From JAJPKK01 sp963844635 (GTDB lineage Bacteria > Pseudomonadota > Alphaproteobacteria > Rhizobiales > Xanthobacteraceae), in the NCBI GenBank assembly GCA_963844635.1, contig CAWJPD010000003.1, forward strand, positions 868,001 through 932,000: a stretch of DNA of 64,000 nucleotides, in the 5' to 3' direction. Positions 49,543 to 59,347 of the stretch are shown here, in pieces (positions within the stretch are counted from its first letter, which is position 1; the number at the start of each line of letters is the position of its first letter). The position numbers and the translations under genes are program-made. Under the pieces are notes generated by a model. It did not search any database, was not told where the DNA came from, and saw only the letters and a list, made by a program, of their open reading frames with translations.

Positions 49543-50855
49543 ATGGCCGTCCCAGTCCTGCTCGATATGACCCGGCTGCTGAACCGCTCGCCGCGAAGAA
49601 GCCCGACGGGAATTGACCGCGTCGAACTTGCCTACGCGAAATGGGCGATGCGCCGTGGGGCTGCCACCGGCATCGCGATGCGGTGGCCCGGGCCCCTCGG
49701 TCCCTTGGGCGTCCGCAGGCGCAGCGGATCATCGATGAGACGGAATTTGTTTGGAGCGGAGCGCCGCTGAAGTACCAATCGTGCGATGAATTCCGACGCG
49801 TTCGTTCGTTTCTGGAAAAACCGGCTGGAGCATCTCAAAAGTGTGTGCCCAATGCGACCGCGCCCGGGCAGCTTAGACGGTCAACGGCGCTGCGGATCGC
49901 TCTGCGCGATGCTAGATTGCTGATCACGACGCGTGCCATTCGTGGCCCTTTGCCGAATGGCATTTTCGTCCATGTGTCACACACCGGTCTTCAACATGGC
50001 CCCCGGTTCGGCACACTGCTGAGCGGAGGGCTTCCAGCAATATTTTTCGTGCATGATCTCATTCCGATCGAGACGCCTGAATTTTGTCGGCCGGGTGAGA
50101 ATGCGAAACACGAAAAGCGAATGCATACGGTTGCAAATCACGCCTCCGTTGTCGTCGTCAATTCCAAGACGACACAGCTCAGCTTTCGTGAGCACTGCAA
50201 ACGCCGCGGCTGGCGGCAGCCGCCAATCGAAGTCATCCCGATCGGGGTTGATCCCGCTTTTGCGCGCAACGCCAGCGTGCCGATGATGCCAAGCTCGACG
50301 CTTTATTTTGTGGTCCTCGGAACGATCGAACCGCGAAAAAACCATCTCCTGCTTCTGCACGTATGGCGGCGCTTGGCCCAGTTGCTTGGGTCAAGAACGC
50401 CACGCCTCGTTATCATCGGGCGAAGGGGATGGGAGAACGAAAATGCTTGCGATCTTCTGGAACGCAGCGAGCTTATTCGCGATCATGTCATCGAGGCGGC
50501 GAATTTAGCCGACCGGCATGTTGTGGAATTGATCAGAGGAGCTGCGGCGCTTCTTGCTCCATCGTTTATTGAAGGGTATGGAATGCAGGTAGCGGAAGCG
50601 CTGAGCGCGGGTACACCGGTCATCGCCTCAGATATTCCCGCGCATCGGGAAGCGGCAGGCTCATTTGCCGAGTTCATCGATCCACTGGACGCGCACCGGT
50701 GGCTGGCAGCCGTCACAGCCCGGCTGGAAGAAAAAGATGAGTCGCAATCAGGGTTAGGGGTGCGCTACGTTCCTTTTTCATGGTCGGATCATTTCGCAGC
50801 CCTTGAGTACGTCATCCAAAGCATCGGTTCAGCAAAGCAAAGTGGACTGAACTGA
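49543..50855 (+). pseudogene. family 4 glycosyltransferase, one frameshift
   Basis: A GT-B enzyme of about 437 residues. The N-terminus MAVPVLLDMTRLLNRSPRRS and PTGIDRVELAYAKWAM is followed by a shift near 49695, after which the rest is open: FVHVSHTGLQHGPRF, FFVHDLIPIETPEF, VVVNSKTTQLSFREHC, the donor motif GTIEPRKNHLLLLHVW, LLAPSFIEGYGMQVAEAL and GTPVIASDIPAHREAAG. The C-terminal half with the donor site is fully open from an internal start. Likely mannosyl- or similar transferase for the surface polysaccharide. Divergent from the phosphoglycerol transferase remnant. Confidence 0.85.
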
Positions 50856-51187
50856 TTATGAAGCAGGCGGTTTCTGCCGAGCTGCCAGTATCCGGATGGA
50901 TTGCCATTGCAATTGTCGGACGTCCGTCGTTCCAGCGGCTTCAGGACAGCTGTGCGGTTTCGGACTGTGATCGTGGCTCACCGCTTAAGGATACCAAAAT
51001 GAGTTTAGTCGATCTTCTATACGTCAATTTATCGAGATTGGGCTGCTGAAAACCATCTTAAGCCGAAATAACATGATGATCAATGTGGCTGCGCGGCAAC
51101 CCCGATGTTTGTCGGTCTGTACCATCATGTCGTGCAGATGCTCGACGATGGGCTCAGAAAAGCGTCACTAACCGCTGGAGTTGCGCA
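50856..51187. other. spacer before UDP-sugar dehydrogenase
   Basis: A short frame at 50858-51049 (MKQAVSAELPVSGWIAIAIV) overlaps the preceding stop region but has no recognised domain. No clear promoter. Confidence 0.3.
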
Positions 51188-52545
51188 TTGCATACCCTGC
51201 ACCCGACTGCATCTCTGTCCATTGCAGAACTGACAAGCCGGTTTCGTGATCGCACCGCGACCGTTGCTGTTATCGGACTGGGGTATGTCGGCCTGCCGTT
51301 GGTGCGGGCACTGCTCGAGAGCGGTGTGGCCGTGGTCGGGATCGACATTGATCCGGTTAAGATCAAGGCCCTCAAGGAAGGTCGCACCTATATCCACCAC
51401 CTCTCGGGAGAACTGTTTCGAAAACCGGTTGTCGAGGGCCGCTTCATGCCGAGCAGCGACTTCGGCGATCTCACCCGCGCAGACGCCATTCTGATTTGTG
51501 TGCCGACGCCCCTCGCCGCGCATTGTGAGCCTGATCTCAGCTACGTCGAGAACACCGCGCGTGCCATCGCGCCTCACCTGCGCCCAGGTCAAATCGTGGT
51601 TCTGGAATCAACCACCTATCCCGGCACGACGCGCGAGGTTGTCCGGCCGATTTTGGAGTCCTCGGGCCTCAAGAGCGGCCGCGATTTTTTTCTCGCTTTC
51701 AGTCCGGAGCGCGAAGATCCCGGCAACGCGCAATTATCTGCCGCCGTGATTCCAAAGGTCATTGGCGGCGATGGCCCGGAGGCTGGGCAGATTGCGGATG
51801 AACTCTACAGCACCTTCGTGCCGAAGACGGTTCCGGTGTCGAGCCCCGAAACCGCCGAAGCGGTCAAACTGACCGAGAACATCTTCCGCTCCGTCAACAT
51901 CGCGCTTGTGAACGAGCTCAAGGTCGTCTACGCAGCGATGGGCATCGACGTGTGGGAAGTGATCGAGGCCGCCAAGACGAAGCCGTTCGGCTTCATGCCG
52001 TTCTATCCCGGACCGGGTCTCGGGGGCCACTGTATCCCGATCGATCCCTTCTATCTCGCCTGGAAGGCGCGCGAGTTCGAGTTGTCCACACGACTTCATC
52101 GAGCTCGCCGGGGAGATCAATAGGGAGATGCCACGCTATCGTCGTCTCGCGAGTGGCGGACGAGCTCGACGCGCGCTTTGGCAAGGGGCTTAAGGGTGCG
52201 AAAATCCTGATCCTCGGCCTTGCTTACAAAAAGAACGTTGACGATACCCGCGAGAGCCCGGCGTTCAAGCTCATCGAGCTGCTGGAAAAGCGCGGGGCTG
52301 TCTGCTCTGTCCACGATCCCTACGTGCCGGTGCTGCCGCGTGCGCGCGACCATCCTGACCTAGCAGGTCGCAAGTCAGTCCCGCTAGATCCTGACACGGT
52401 CGCGGGCTACGACGCTGTGCTCATCGTGACCGATCACGACTGCGTCGACTATGTGAGCCTTGCCAAGAATGCCCGCTTCGTTGTCGATACACGTAACGCC
52501 TGTGCCCGTGCGGGGGCAGTTGGACCAAATATCGCGAAAGCCTAG
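51188..52545 (+). pseudogene. UDP-sugar dehydrogenase (WecC/WbpA-like), two frameshifts
   Basis: Would oxidise a UDP-hexose or UDP-HexNAc to the uronic acid with two NAD. Rossmann motif VAVIGLGYVGLPLVRAL, then ILICVPTPLA, LESTTYPGTTREVV, FSPEREDPGN and the active-site Cys in GLGGHCIPIDPFYL. An extra base near 52093 and another near 52140 break the linker; the parts TRFIELAGEINREMPRY and VVSRVADELDAR are in frames 0 and 1, and the C-terminal domain (ILILGLAYKKNVDDTRESPA) is open to 52545. The start is uncertain; TTG 51188 precedes HTLHPTASLSIAELTSRF. The FSPEREDPGN motif points to the UDP-N-acetyl sugar dehydrogenase branch. Confidence 0.85.
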
Positions 52546-53435
52546 TCGAGCGTCGCCGGAATCCAGAGTGCTGGAACTCTGCCCCGGCCTCGAGCGGCAG
52601 CCCTCCTTCCGCAGCGTATCGCTGTCAACTCGGCGTGCAAATTTCTTCTGACCGTTGTCAAGTTTGAGGGCGTGCAACATCGTCACCGCGCTTTCACGCG
52701 AAGGCAGAACGGCATGTTCGAACGCCCTGTGACGACGGTGATCGAACGCCTTGCGACGAAGGGCTGGGGCGCGCTAAGGGGCGCGGGTTCCATTCGGAAC
52801 GGATATCGCAGTTCGGATCTCGCCCGTGCCGTCAAGGTAACCGTCCGATAGCGGCCCGCCTTGCGGGCGTAAGCAGATCCTCAGCGGGCGCACCCCTTCA
52901 GCGGCTGCGAGCAGGCCAGGGCGATCAATTTCGCCTCTTTCTCGCCGTCGAAAATCGGCGGGGTCTAAAAACTGAGGTGGCCCCGGTTCATTGAACAGAA
53001 TTTGCGCGTCGCTAAGTGAAGCCTCAGCCGGGGTCAGGCTGCCGCGCGGAGGGGGAGCGGATCGAAGTAGACTTGATCGGGGGTTCGCCGGGGGGTTCGA
53101 TGAGGGCCTGAAATATGCGCAGGACTATTAGTTCTGGCTTCACGCTAGGAGTCCCAATCGCGTACATTCCGCAGACGCTCGCGTTCGCACGGACCTATGC
53201 CTGGCAGACGACCAACGTGCACCATAAAAGCCTGGACTTAGAAACAATTCAGGTCTGCAATCGTTTTCTTACAACTTATTCGCTGGACCGTATCGTCGGC
53301 GGGTGCAATGCAGAAAATGGGATCAGCTCTTTGCGGCAATGAAGCGCTTTTAATGGCTCGTGTGGAATTTTCGGTTCCTTTTGATTGCCGCGCGTTTTCC
53401 CCCAAGCTACCGAAACCTGCAGAAGGTTTTGCGAA
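52546..53435. other. gene-poor stretch before tRNA-Lys
   Basis: About 890 bases. It holds an IS630-type fragment at 52881-52966 and otherwise short unrecognised frames. Confidence 0.4.
52881..52966 (-). pseudogene. IS630-family transposase fragment
   Basis: Reading the minus strand gives TPPIFDGEKEAKLIALACSQ and then PLKGCAR and a stop. The block PIFDGEKEAKLIALACS is characteristic of the region between HTH and DDE parts of IS630-type transposases of rhizobia. Only about 27 codons remain. Confidence 0.6.
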
Positions 53436-53511
53436 TGGTGAGCCCGCTGGGACTCGAACCCAGGACCACTTGATTAAAAGTCAAGTGCTCTACCACCTGA
53501 GCTACGGGCTC
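53436..53511 (-). tRNA. tRNA-Lys (anticodon TTT)
   Basis: On the minus strand the 76-nt gene starts GAGCCCGTAGCTCAGGTGG and ends with encoded CCA. The acceptor stem GAGCCCG/CGGGCTC pairs fully. The anticodon arm is CTTGA-CTTTTAA-TCAAG, giving anticodon TTT. The T arm contains GGTTCGAGTCC. No intron. Confidence 0.97.
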
Positions 53512-53815
53512 GTTCAGAAAATTCGATCGCCACAGCAAACAGTCCCCGCCCCCGGTTCGGCTTGCTAGCGCGGGCGGGATCGCGCGCTTGCCGCAGCCGC
53601 AGGCCTTGCGGCACCCCGACAATAGGGTCATTGCACGCTGATGCAAGCGTCGTCCGCGATCCCCGACGCCCGGAAACACTCCGCCGCCCCTACGGAAAAA
53701 AATCCTTGCCTCGGTCCTATTTTATTTTGCATTGCCAAAAAAATGTGCATCGCACAAATTTTCTTGACTCTTTTGTGAAAGGGAGCGGAAATGAGGCGAT
53801 GTCGAGACAAGTTCC
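53512..53815. other. spacer upstream of small zinc-ribbon gene
   Basis: About 300 bases with an AT-rich part at 53715-53780 that may hold the promoter for the gene at 53816 (TTGACT at 53763-53768 is a possible -35 like hexamer). No gene seen. Confidence 0.35.
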
Positions 53816-54046
53816 ATGTTCCGAAAGAGCGTAGCCCCTTCTAGCCTACCGACTTTCCTGTTGCCCTGCCCGCTTTGCGGACATCGCATGGCGGTCACGC
53901 AAGTTGCCCGACTGAGCGGCGGCAAGGGAGCGCAGGACCTCGAGGACATTACGCATCGTTGTGTCCAATGCGGCACTGCGGTCACTCGCACGGTGCGGGC
54001 CGCTTTACGACCCTTGGACGGGATCGCTGGACAATTGGCGTCCTGA
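53816..54046 (+). CDS. small zinc-ribbon-like protein
   Basis: A 76-residue protein with two Cys pairs, CPLCGHRM near residue 18 and CVQCGTAVTRTVR near residue 49, spaced as in a zinc ribbon. DLEDITHRC precedes the second pair. I have seen this pattern in small conserved proteins of Bradyrhizobium relatives, but no function is known to me. GGGAGCGGAA lies somewhat far upstream. Cytoplasmic. Confidence 0.65.
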   Translation: MFRKSVAPSSLPTFLLPCPLCGHRMAVTQVARLSGGKGAQDLEDITHRCVQCGTAVTRTVRAALRPLDGIAGQLAS

Positions 54047-54641
54047 CCCGGACGGACCTATCCGGGGAACCGGACTGGCAAACAGGTGCCATCTGCGGGA
54101 AACGCGGATGAGATGAAATTGATTGCTACGCCTCACCCCTCCACTCGTTTGGGGCATATCGCAGCCTTTGTTTTCCGCTGTTCCCTGCCGAATTCCAATC
54201 TCGATCGGCAATCAATCCCACCGTCGCACTCAGCAGGACGGGCCACGCTGTTGTGACCGGTGGCTTCGTGACGAAGACCGTCGTGCCAAGGCGGCCGAAG
54301 CCAGCGGCCGAAGCCAGCGGCCGAAGCGCCCCGCGCGCCAATGCCGTGATACTCTGAAGCGATAAGGACCGGCTGCGCGAACAGCTTTGAAAATCCAACC
54401 CGGCTAGCACGCCGCGCAAATGTTATGGCAATGCGCTTCCACCCAGATGACGGGCGTGGGTCTGTCGCGCCGCTCTTTTTGGCAAAGCCGTCGGAACAGA
54501 TCGTCATGTTTCTGTCAGGCCGAGCATCTCGTGCGCGTGATGCTTTTGGATTGGCTTGCGGCCCTCCTATGACCCGTTTACGGTGAGGAGACTTGGGCCG
54601 CATTGCAGCCGTCCTCATCAACACGTCCGGAGGGAGATGAA
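54047..54641. other. spacer with a 13-bp tandem duplication
   Basis: No convincing gene. At about 54295-54330 the unit GCCAGCGGCCGAA is repeated in tandem. An open frame on the minus strand (54126-54419) crosses the repeat but has no domain. The ribosome binding site GGAGGGAG for the next gene is at 54628-54635. Confidence 0.35.
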
Positions 54642-55499
54642 ATGCATAGATTGTCGTCAGTCACTCTTTTGGCCGGTCTGCTTTCCGTGATGGGCATGGC
54701 GGCGCGGGGAGATGAATTAACCTCGGCACCAGTGCCGAACCTTTCCTCCGCTGATTTTCCGTGGACGCCTACTGACAATGGCTTCCTTCCACCTCCATCC
54801 GGCTTTGGTCCCGTAACATATGACAAGGCTAACGCACGAATGGTGCCGACGCTGAACCTCTTTGGCGAGGTCGCGCAAAGACCGCTGCGCTTGGCAGATT
54901 TGAACAATCCGAATTTGAAACCCTGGGTGATCGATCAGTTGAAAAAGTCGAACGCCGATACACTCGCCGGAAAGCTGCGGTATGCGTCGCGTGCGAGCTG
55001 CATGCCTGCAGGCGTGCCGATGTTTCTGCTCTACGGCGGCGGTTTTCAGCGTATCTTCTTCGTCCAGACGTCGAGCAAGGTTGTGATCATAAACTCGCAA
55101 AACAGCGAGATCAGGCATGTCTATTTGAATGTCCCGCACTCTGACCATCCCGCGCCCTCATGGTATGGCGAGTCGGTCGGTCACTACGAGAATAGTGAAC
55201 TCCTGGTCGACACAATCGGGTTCAACGACAAGACCATGCTCGACGATAATTATGATGTGCCGCACACCACCCAGTTGCACGTCTTGGAAAGATTTAAGCT
55301 GGGCGATAACGGAAAAACGCTCGAAGTTGATTTCACTGTCGATGATCCAGGCGCATTCAACGCTCCCTGGTCGGGCATTGTACGGTATCGTCCATCGCCC
55401 AGGCCGCAGCGTGTTCCCGAGGACGCCTGCGCAGAAAACAACATCAATGTCCTGGGTGATCGCAATTTCACTCCGACGGCCGAGCTGCCTGACTTTTGA
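54642..55499 (+). CDS. secreted protein of unknown function, family B (member 2)
   Basis: A 285-residue exported protein, signal residues 1-23 (SVMGMAARGDE). It has CMPAGVPMFLLYG, VVIINSQNSEIRHVYLNVPH, SWYGESVGHYENSELLVDTI, GFNDKTMLDDNYDVPHTTQL, LHVLERFKLGDNGKTL and VDDPGAFNAPWSGIV, block for block equal to the protein at 37097. A strong GGAGGGAG precedes the ATG at 54642. A family A gene follows 151 bases later on the same strand, so the two may be cotranscribed. Function unknown. Confidence 0.83.
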   Translation: MHRLSSVTLLAGLLSVMGMAARGDELTSAPVPNLSSADFPWTPTDNGFLPPPSGFGPVTYDKANARMVPTLNLFGEVAQRPLRLADLNNPNLKPWVIDQLKKSNADTLAGKLRYASRASCMPAGVPMFLLYGGGFQRIFFVQTSSKVVIINSQNSEIRHVYLNVPHSDHPAPSWYGESVGHYENSELLVDTIGFNDKTMLDDNYDVPHTTQLHVLERFKLGDNGKTLEVDFTVDDPGAFNAPWSGIVRYRPSPRPQRVPEDACAENNINVLGDRNFTPTAELPDF

Positions 55500-55650
55500 G
55501 CGAATTGGTCCGCGGACTTGTAGACTTTGGGATGACGAAATGCTCAGCGGCGGCTTCTCGGAGAAGTTGATGAGAACGCGGCAAAAGAGGGGGGCCTTCG
55601 TTAAGCAGCCATGATCTCTGAATCTTGTTGATAGGCGAGAGGCATTCGAA

Positions 55651-56514
55651 ATGCGCAATCGCACGATCGCGCAATCGTACGTGATGCTGGCGGCTGGAGC
55701 CATTTTAGGGTTCATCCGGCCGGGCACAGCGCAGGAACTGCCGCCGTATCCTGATTGGTCGGGCCAATGGCGCATCCACACGGACTCTCAAACTCCTCTT
55801 AGCGGTCAATGGGACCCAACCAAGCCAGGCGGACCTGCCCAGCAGGCACCGCTGACGCCTGAATATCAGGCGCGATATGAAGCGAACCTGGCGGACCAAG
55901 CGGCGGGCGGACAGGGCGATGACCGGCGCGGATATTGTCTCCCGTCAGGTATGCCGCGCGTGATGAGCGCCACCTATCCAATGGAGGTCATTATCACTCC
56001 GAAAACGACGTATATTTTGACCGACAACAGTTCCCCGCGCCGCATATTCACGGATGGCCGGCCTTGGCCCCGGGAAATCGAGCCGTCTTTTGAGGGGCTC
56101 TCAATCGGGCGATGGCGCGACCCTGACGCAACGGGACGGTACACGACGCTCGAGGTTGAGACGCGCGGTCTTAAGGGACCTCGTACATTTGAGGCCAGCG
56201 GTATCCGCCTGCACGATGACAACCAGACTGTAATCAAGGAATGGATCAAGCTTGATCAGGATAACAACACCATTCTGTTTGACGAGATTACGACCTACGA
56301 TCACGCGTTAACGCGTCCCTGGACGGTAATCAAGAAATACAAACGTGTATCCGATCCTTACCCTAAATGGTTTTACAATGAATGCGCAGAGAGTAATCCG
56401 TTGATCATGATCGGCCGGGATAGTTATTATATCAGCGGAGACGGGTTTTTGATGCCTGTGAAAAAAGGCCAGCAACCTCCCGACCTCCGCCATTTCAGAC
56501 CAGAAAACAAATAA
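55651..56514 (+). CDS. secreted protein of unknown function, family A (member 2)
   Basis: A 287-residue exported protein; signal ends near residue 28 (RPGTAQ). Marks: YPDWSGQWRIH, WDPTKPGGPAQQAPLTPEYQ, YCLPSGMPRVM, EVIITPKTTYILTD, RRIFTDGRPWP, DEITTYDHALTRPWTVIKKY and the end DGFLMPVKKGQQPPDLRHF. Closest to the frameshifted member at 62400, which also has the WDPSKRGG block absent from the 35990 member. It lies just downstream of a family B gene and 80 bases before IS1380 copy 2. Confidence 0.85.
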   Translation: MRNRTIAQSYVMLAAGAILGFIRPGTAQELPPYPDWSGQWRIHTDSQTPLSGQWDPTKPGGPAQQAPLTPEYQARYEANLADQAAGGQGDDRRGYCLPSGMPRVMSATYPMEVIITPKTTYILTDNSSPRRIFTDGRPWPREIEPSFEGLSIGRWRDPDATGRYTTLEVETRGLKGPRTFEASGIRLHDDNQTVIKEWIKLDQDNNTILFDEITTYDHALTRPWTVIKKYKRVSDPYPKWFYNECAESNPLIMIGRDSYYISGDGFLMPVKKGQQPPDLRHFRPENK

Positions 56515-56595
56515 TTCGGAGGAGCCGGAGGCAGGTTGTGCCATGGTCTAGCGCCGATTTCATCAAATCGCGCAACATGACCAAAAAGGCCTTAG

Positions 56596-58255
56596 CCCGG
56601 ATTATGCATGAGGGCTGAAAGTTTTGCGGCGACTGTGGCAGGAAACGGCCGATTCACTTAGACAAGTTGTTGTTCCGACAAGTTGCCTCGCGTATCAACC
56701 CTGCGCCACAGCCGCCATGACTGACGATACGCTGCTTCCCTTCGACCTGCCAGCGGTGCGCCGTAAGAAACTCACAGTCGATTTTGCCGGCGGCAATCAA
56801 TCTTCCGATGCCGGACTGCTGTTGCTGCGCGAGGCGGAGCGCAGGCTTGGTGTTTGCCGACGGCTGGCGGAGGCGATGCCGGATCGACGCGATGGCGATC
56901 GCATCCGCCACGCGATGTTTGAGATGGTCATGGCGCGCACCGCGGCGATCGCTTGCGGTCACAAGGATGCGATCGACCTCGACCGCCTGCGCCACGATCC
57001 GTTGATGAAGGTCGCGGTCGGGCGCTGTCCGGACAGCGGTGCAGCTCTCGCCTCGCAATCGACGATCAGCCGCCTGGAGAATACGCCGTCAAAGAGCGAA
57101 GCGGCGCGGCTCTGCGCAGCCCTCATCGACCAGGTCGGCGCGACGGTGAAGCCGGGCAAGCAGGCGATACTCGACATCGACGACACCTTCTGCGCCGCGC
57201 ATGGCGGCCAGCAACTGGCGTTCTGGAACGCGCATCAGGACGAACGCGGCTTTGCGTCAATGCACATCTATCATGCGGCGAGCGGCGCACCGGTCGCCGC
57301 GATTCTACGCCCGGCGCGAACCCCGAAAGGCACCGAGGTGTGCACCGTCATCAAGCATGTGACGAAGCACCTGAGGGAATATTGGCCGCACACCCGCATG
57401 GTGTGGCGCGGTGACAGTCATTATGGGCGCGTCGAAGCCATGGAATGGGCGGAGGACAACGGCGCCGACTATATTTTCGGCCTTTCCGGCAACGCCGCGC
57501 TTGATGCGCTGGCAGCCGAGACCGCCGACAATCTGCGCTTCCATCATGCCAAGAGCAGCCACACCAAGCTGCGCTCCTATGCAAGCTTCATCTATCAGGC
57601 CGGCAGCTGGACACGGCCGCGCAAAGTGGTGGCGCGGCTCGAATGCTCGCTGCAGCCTGACACCGGCGAGGCGGTCACCTCAACCGGCATGCGCCAGGAG
57701 GTCGACATCCGCTACATCGTCACCTCGCTCAAGGGCTCGGCGCGGCATCTCTACGAGAATGTCTACTGCCAGCGCGGGCAGATGGAAAACCTGATCAAGC
57801 TGCACAAGGCGCAGCTGGCGTCCGATCGCATGTCGTGTCACAGCGCGACCGCCAACCAGGTGCGGCTCGCTCTGCACACCGCCGCGTTCTGGCTGATGCA
57901 CGCCGTGCGCTCAGCCATTCCGCAAACAGACCCGCTGGCGACCGCCGAGTTTGCCACCATCCGCGAGCGTCTGATCAAAATCGGCGCCCGGGTGATCGAA
58001 CATATCGCGCGTATTCGCATTCAGTTGCCGACGAGTTGCCCTCAGCGCGTGCTGTTCCGCACCGTCGCGCTCGGCCTGATGCCATCCGGTCCATGAGCCC
58101 CCGGGGCGCGATGCCCGCCGTCGCCGCCGCTCACGGCAGATCAACACCGACGCGTCGCACCGCGAGTTGCTCCAAAACCGATCAGCCGGTCGGAGCGAAC
58201 GTATGCGATTCGCCAACAAACGTGGAAAAACGCCCCTCGTCATGCATAATCCGGG
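56596..58255 (+). mobile_element. IS1380-family insertion sequence, copy 2
   Basis: 1660 bp, apparently identical to copy 1 at 41382-43041. Target duplication TTAG at 56592-56595 and 58256-58259. The right-hand TTAG is itself the landing site of an IS5-type element, so it is now read as TTA followed by the IS5 end. Confidence 0.95.
56717..58096 (+). CDS. IS1380-family transposase, second copy
   Basis: Same 459-residue protein as at 41503, with the same DIDDTFC, GDSHYGRVE and GQMENLIK blocks. Intact. Confidence 0.95.
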   Translation: MTDDTLLPFDLPAVRRKKLTVDFAGGNQSSDAGLLLLREAERRLGVCRRLAEAMPDRRDGDRIRHAMFEMVMARTAAIACGHKDAIDLDRLRHDPLMKVAVGRCPDSGAALASQSTISRLENTPSKSEAARLCAALIDQVGATVKPGKQAILDIDDTFCAAHGGQQLAFWNAHQDERGFASMHIYHAASGAPVAAILRPARTPKGTEVCTVIKHVTKHLREYWPHTRMVWRGDSHYGRVEAMEWAEDNGADYIFGLSGNAALDALAAETADNLRFHHAKSSHTKLRSYASFIYQAGSWTRPRKVVARLECSLQPDTGEAVTSTGMRQEVDIRYIVTSLKGSARHLYENVYCQRGQMENLIKLHKAQLASDRMSCHSATANQVRLALHTAAFWLMHAVRSAIPQTDPLATAEFATIRERLIKIGARVIEHIARIRIQLPTSCPQRVLFRTVALGLMPSGP

Positions 58256-58258
58256 TTA

Positions 58259-59098
58259 GGGCCCGTTGACATACGGGGATTCCCTCCGACTCGCGAATGT
58301 GATTTAAGATCGCAACTGGGGAGGGCGATCTTGATTCGACTGATACTGACGGAGGCGCAATGGCGGCGCATCGCGCCGCTTCTTTCAGGTAAGGAGGGGG
58401 ACCCAGGACGGCACGGCGAGAACAATCGGTTGTTTGTCGAGGCGGTGCTTTGGCTGATGCGGGCTGGAGCGCCTTGGCGTGATCTGCCTCGCGAATTTGG
58501 CAACTGGAACAGCGTGTTCCAGCGCTTTCGCCGATGGGCCAAGAAAGGTGTTTGGAAGCGTGTTTTCGAGGCTTTGCGTGAAGACCCGGATTTCGAATAC
58601 CTGATCGTCAACTCCACCATTGTGCGGGCGCACCAACATGCCGCCGGCGCCAAAAAGGGGGAAGCGAAGATGAGGCGATCGGGCGTTCGCGCGGCGGCCT
58701 GAGCACGAAAATCCACATTGGCGTCGATGCTCTCGGTAATCCCGTCCGTTTTATTCTGACAGCAGGCCAAGTGAATGACATCACCCAGGCCGAAGGTCTG
58801 ATCGAGGGCTTTTCCTTCGACAACCTGCTCGCCGACAAGGGCTACAACTCCGATCGCTTCCGTGCTCACATTGCCGATACGGGCGCCGAAGCCGTGATCC
58901 CGTCGAGCCGCTCGCGCGCTCAAGCAATCCCCTACGACACGCACATCTACGGGGACCGCAACCTGGTCGAAAGGTTCATCAATAAAATCAAGCATTTTCG
59001 TCGCATCGCCACGCGCTATGAAAAAACGGCGCTGTCGTTCGCCGCCATGCTATTCCTCGTCAGTGCCCTGATATGGCTCAAGTAATGTCAACGGGCCC
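58259..59098 (+). mobile_element. IS5-family (IS427-like) element
   Basis: 840 bp with perfect 14-bp ends GGGCCCGTTGACAT and its complement. The target TA is duplicated at 58257-58258 and 59099-59100. It sits in the target duplication of IS1380 copy 2. Two overlapping frames encode the transposase. Confidence 0.92.
58331..59085 (+). CDS. IS5-family transposase expressed by likely -1 frameshift, first Asp replaced
   Basis: Frame A (58331-58702) begins MIRLILTEAQWRRIAPLLSG and has the DUF4096-like RAGAPWRDLPREFGNWNSVF. Frame B ends at 59085 and holds IHIGVDALGNP, LLADKGYNSDRF and RNLVERFINKIKHFRRIATR. CCAAAAAGGGGG at 58650-58661 is a plausible slippery site: a -1 slip after KK joins A to GGSEDEAIGRSRGGLSTK of B. 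Relatives have DSTIVRAHQH as first catalytic Asp; here it reads NSTIVRAHQH, so this copy is probably inactive even if frameshifted. Confidence 0.85.
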
Positions 59099-59347
59099 TA
59101 GCGCATGGTCATTGTAGGGTGGCTACGCGCTTACACGACCCTGTCACTTGTACAACAAATAGGCGCGTTGCCCACGCTGTTGGAGCTATCAAAAATTGGC
59201 CGATCGCGTGGGCAAATCGCCACCAAAGGTCTCGGGCCAATGGAAGGAAGGCGGCGCGCGATTTTGCCCACCCTACCCGCGGCGCCTCGATATGACCGGG
59301 AATCGCCTCTAGATACGCGCGAGCGCTGAACCGATCAGGAGGAACCG

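Noticed and set aside
54126..54624. Minus-strand frames covering 54126-54624
   Set aside because: No domain, no ribosome binding site, and they cross a small tandem duplication; treated as non-coding.
41382..58255. Composite transposon bounded by the two IS1380 copies
   Set aside because: Each copy has its own matching target duplication, which shows two separate insertions instead of movement as one unit.
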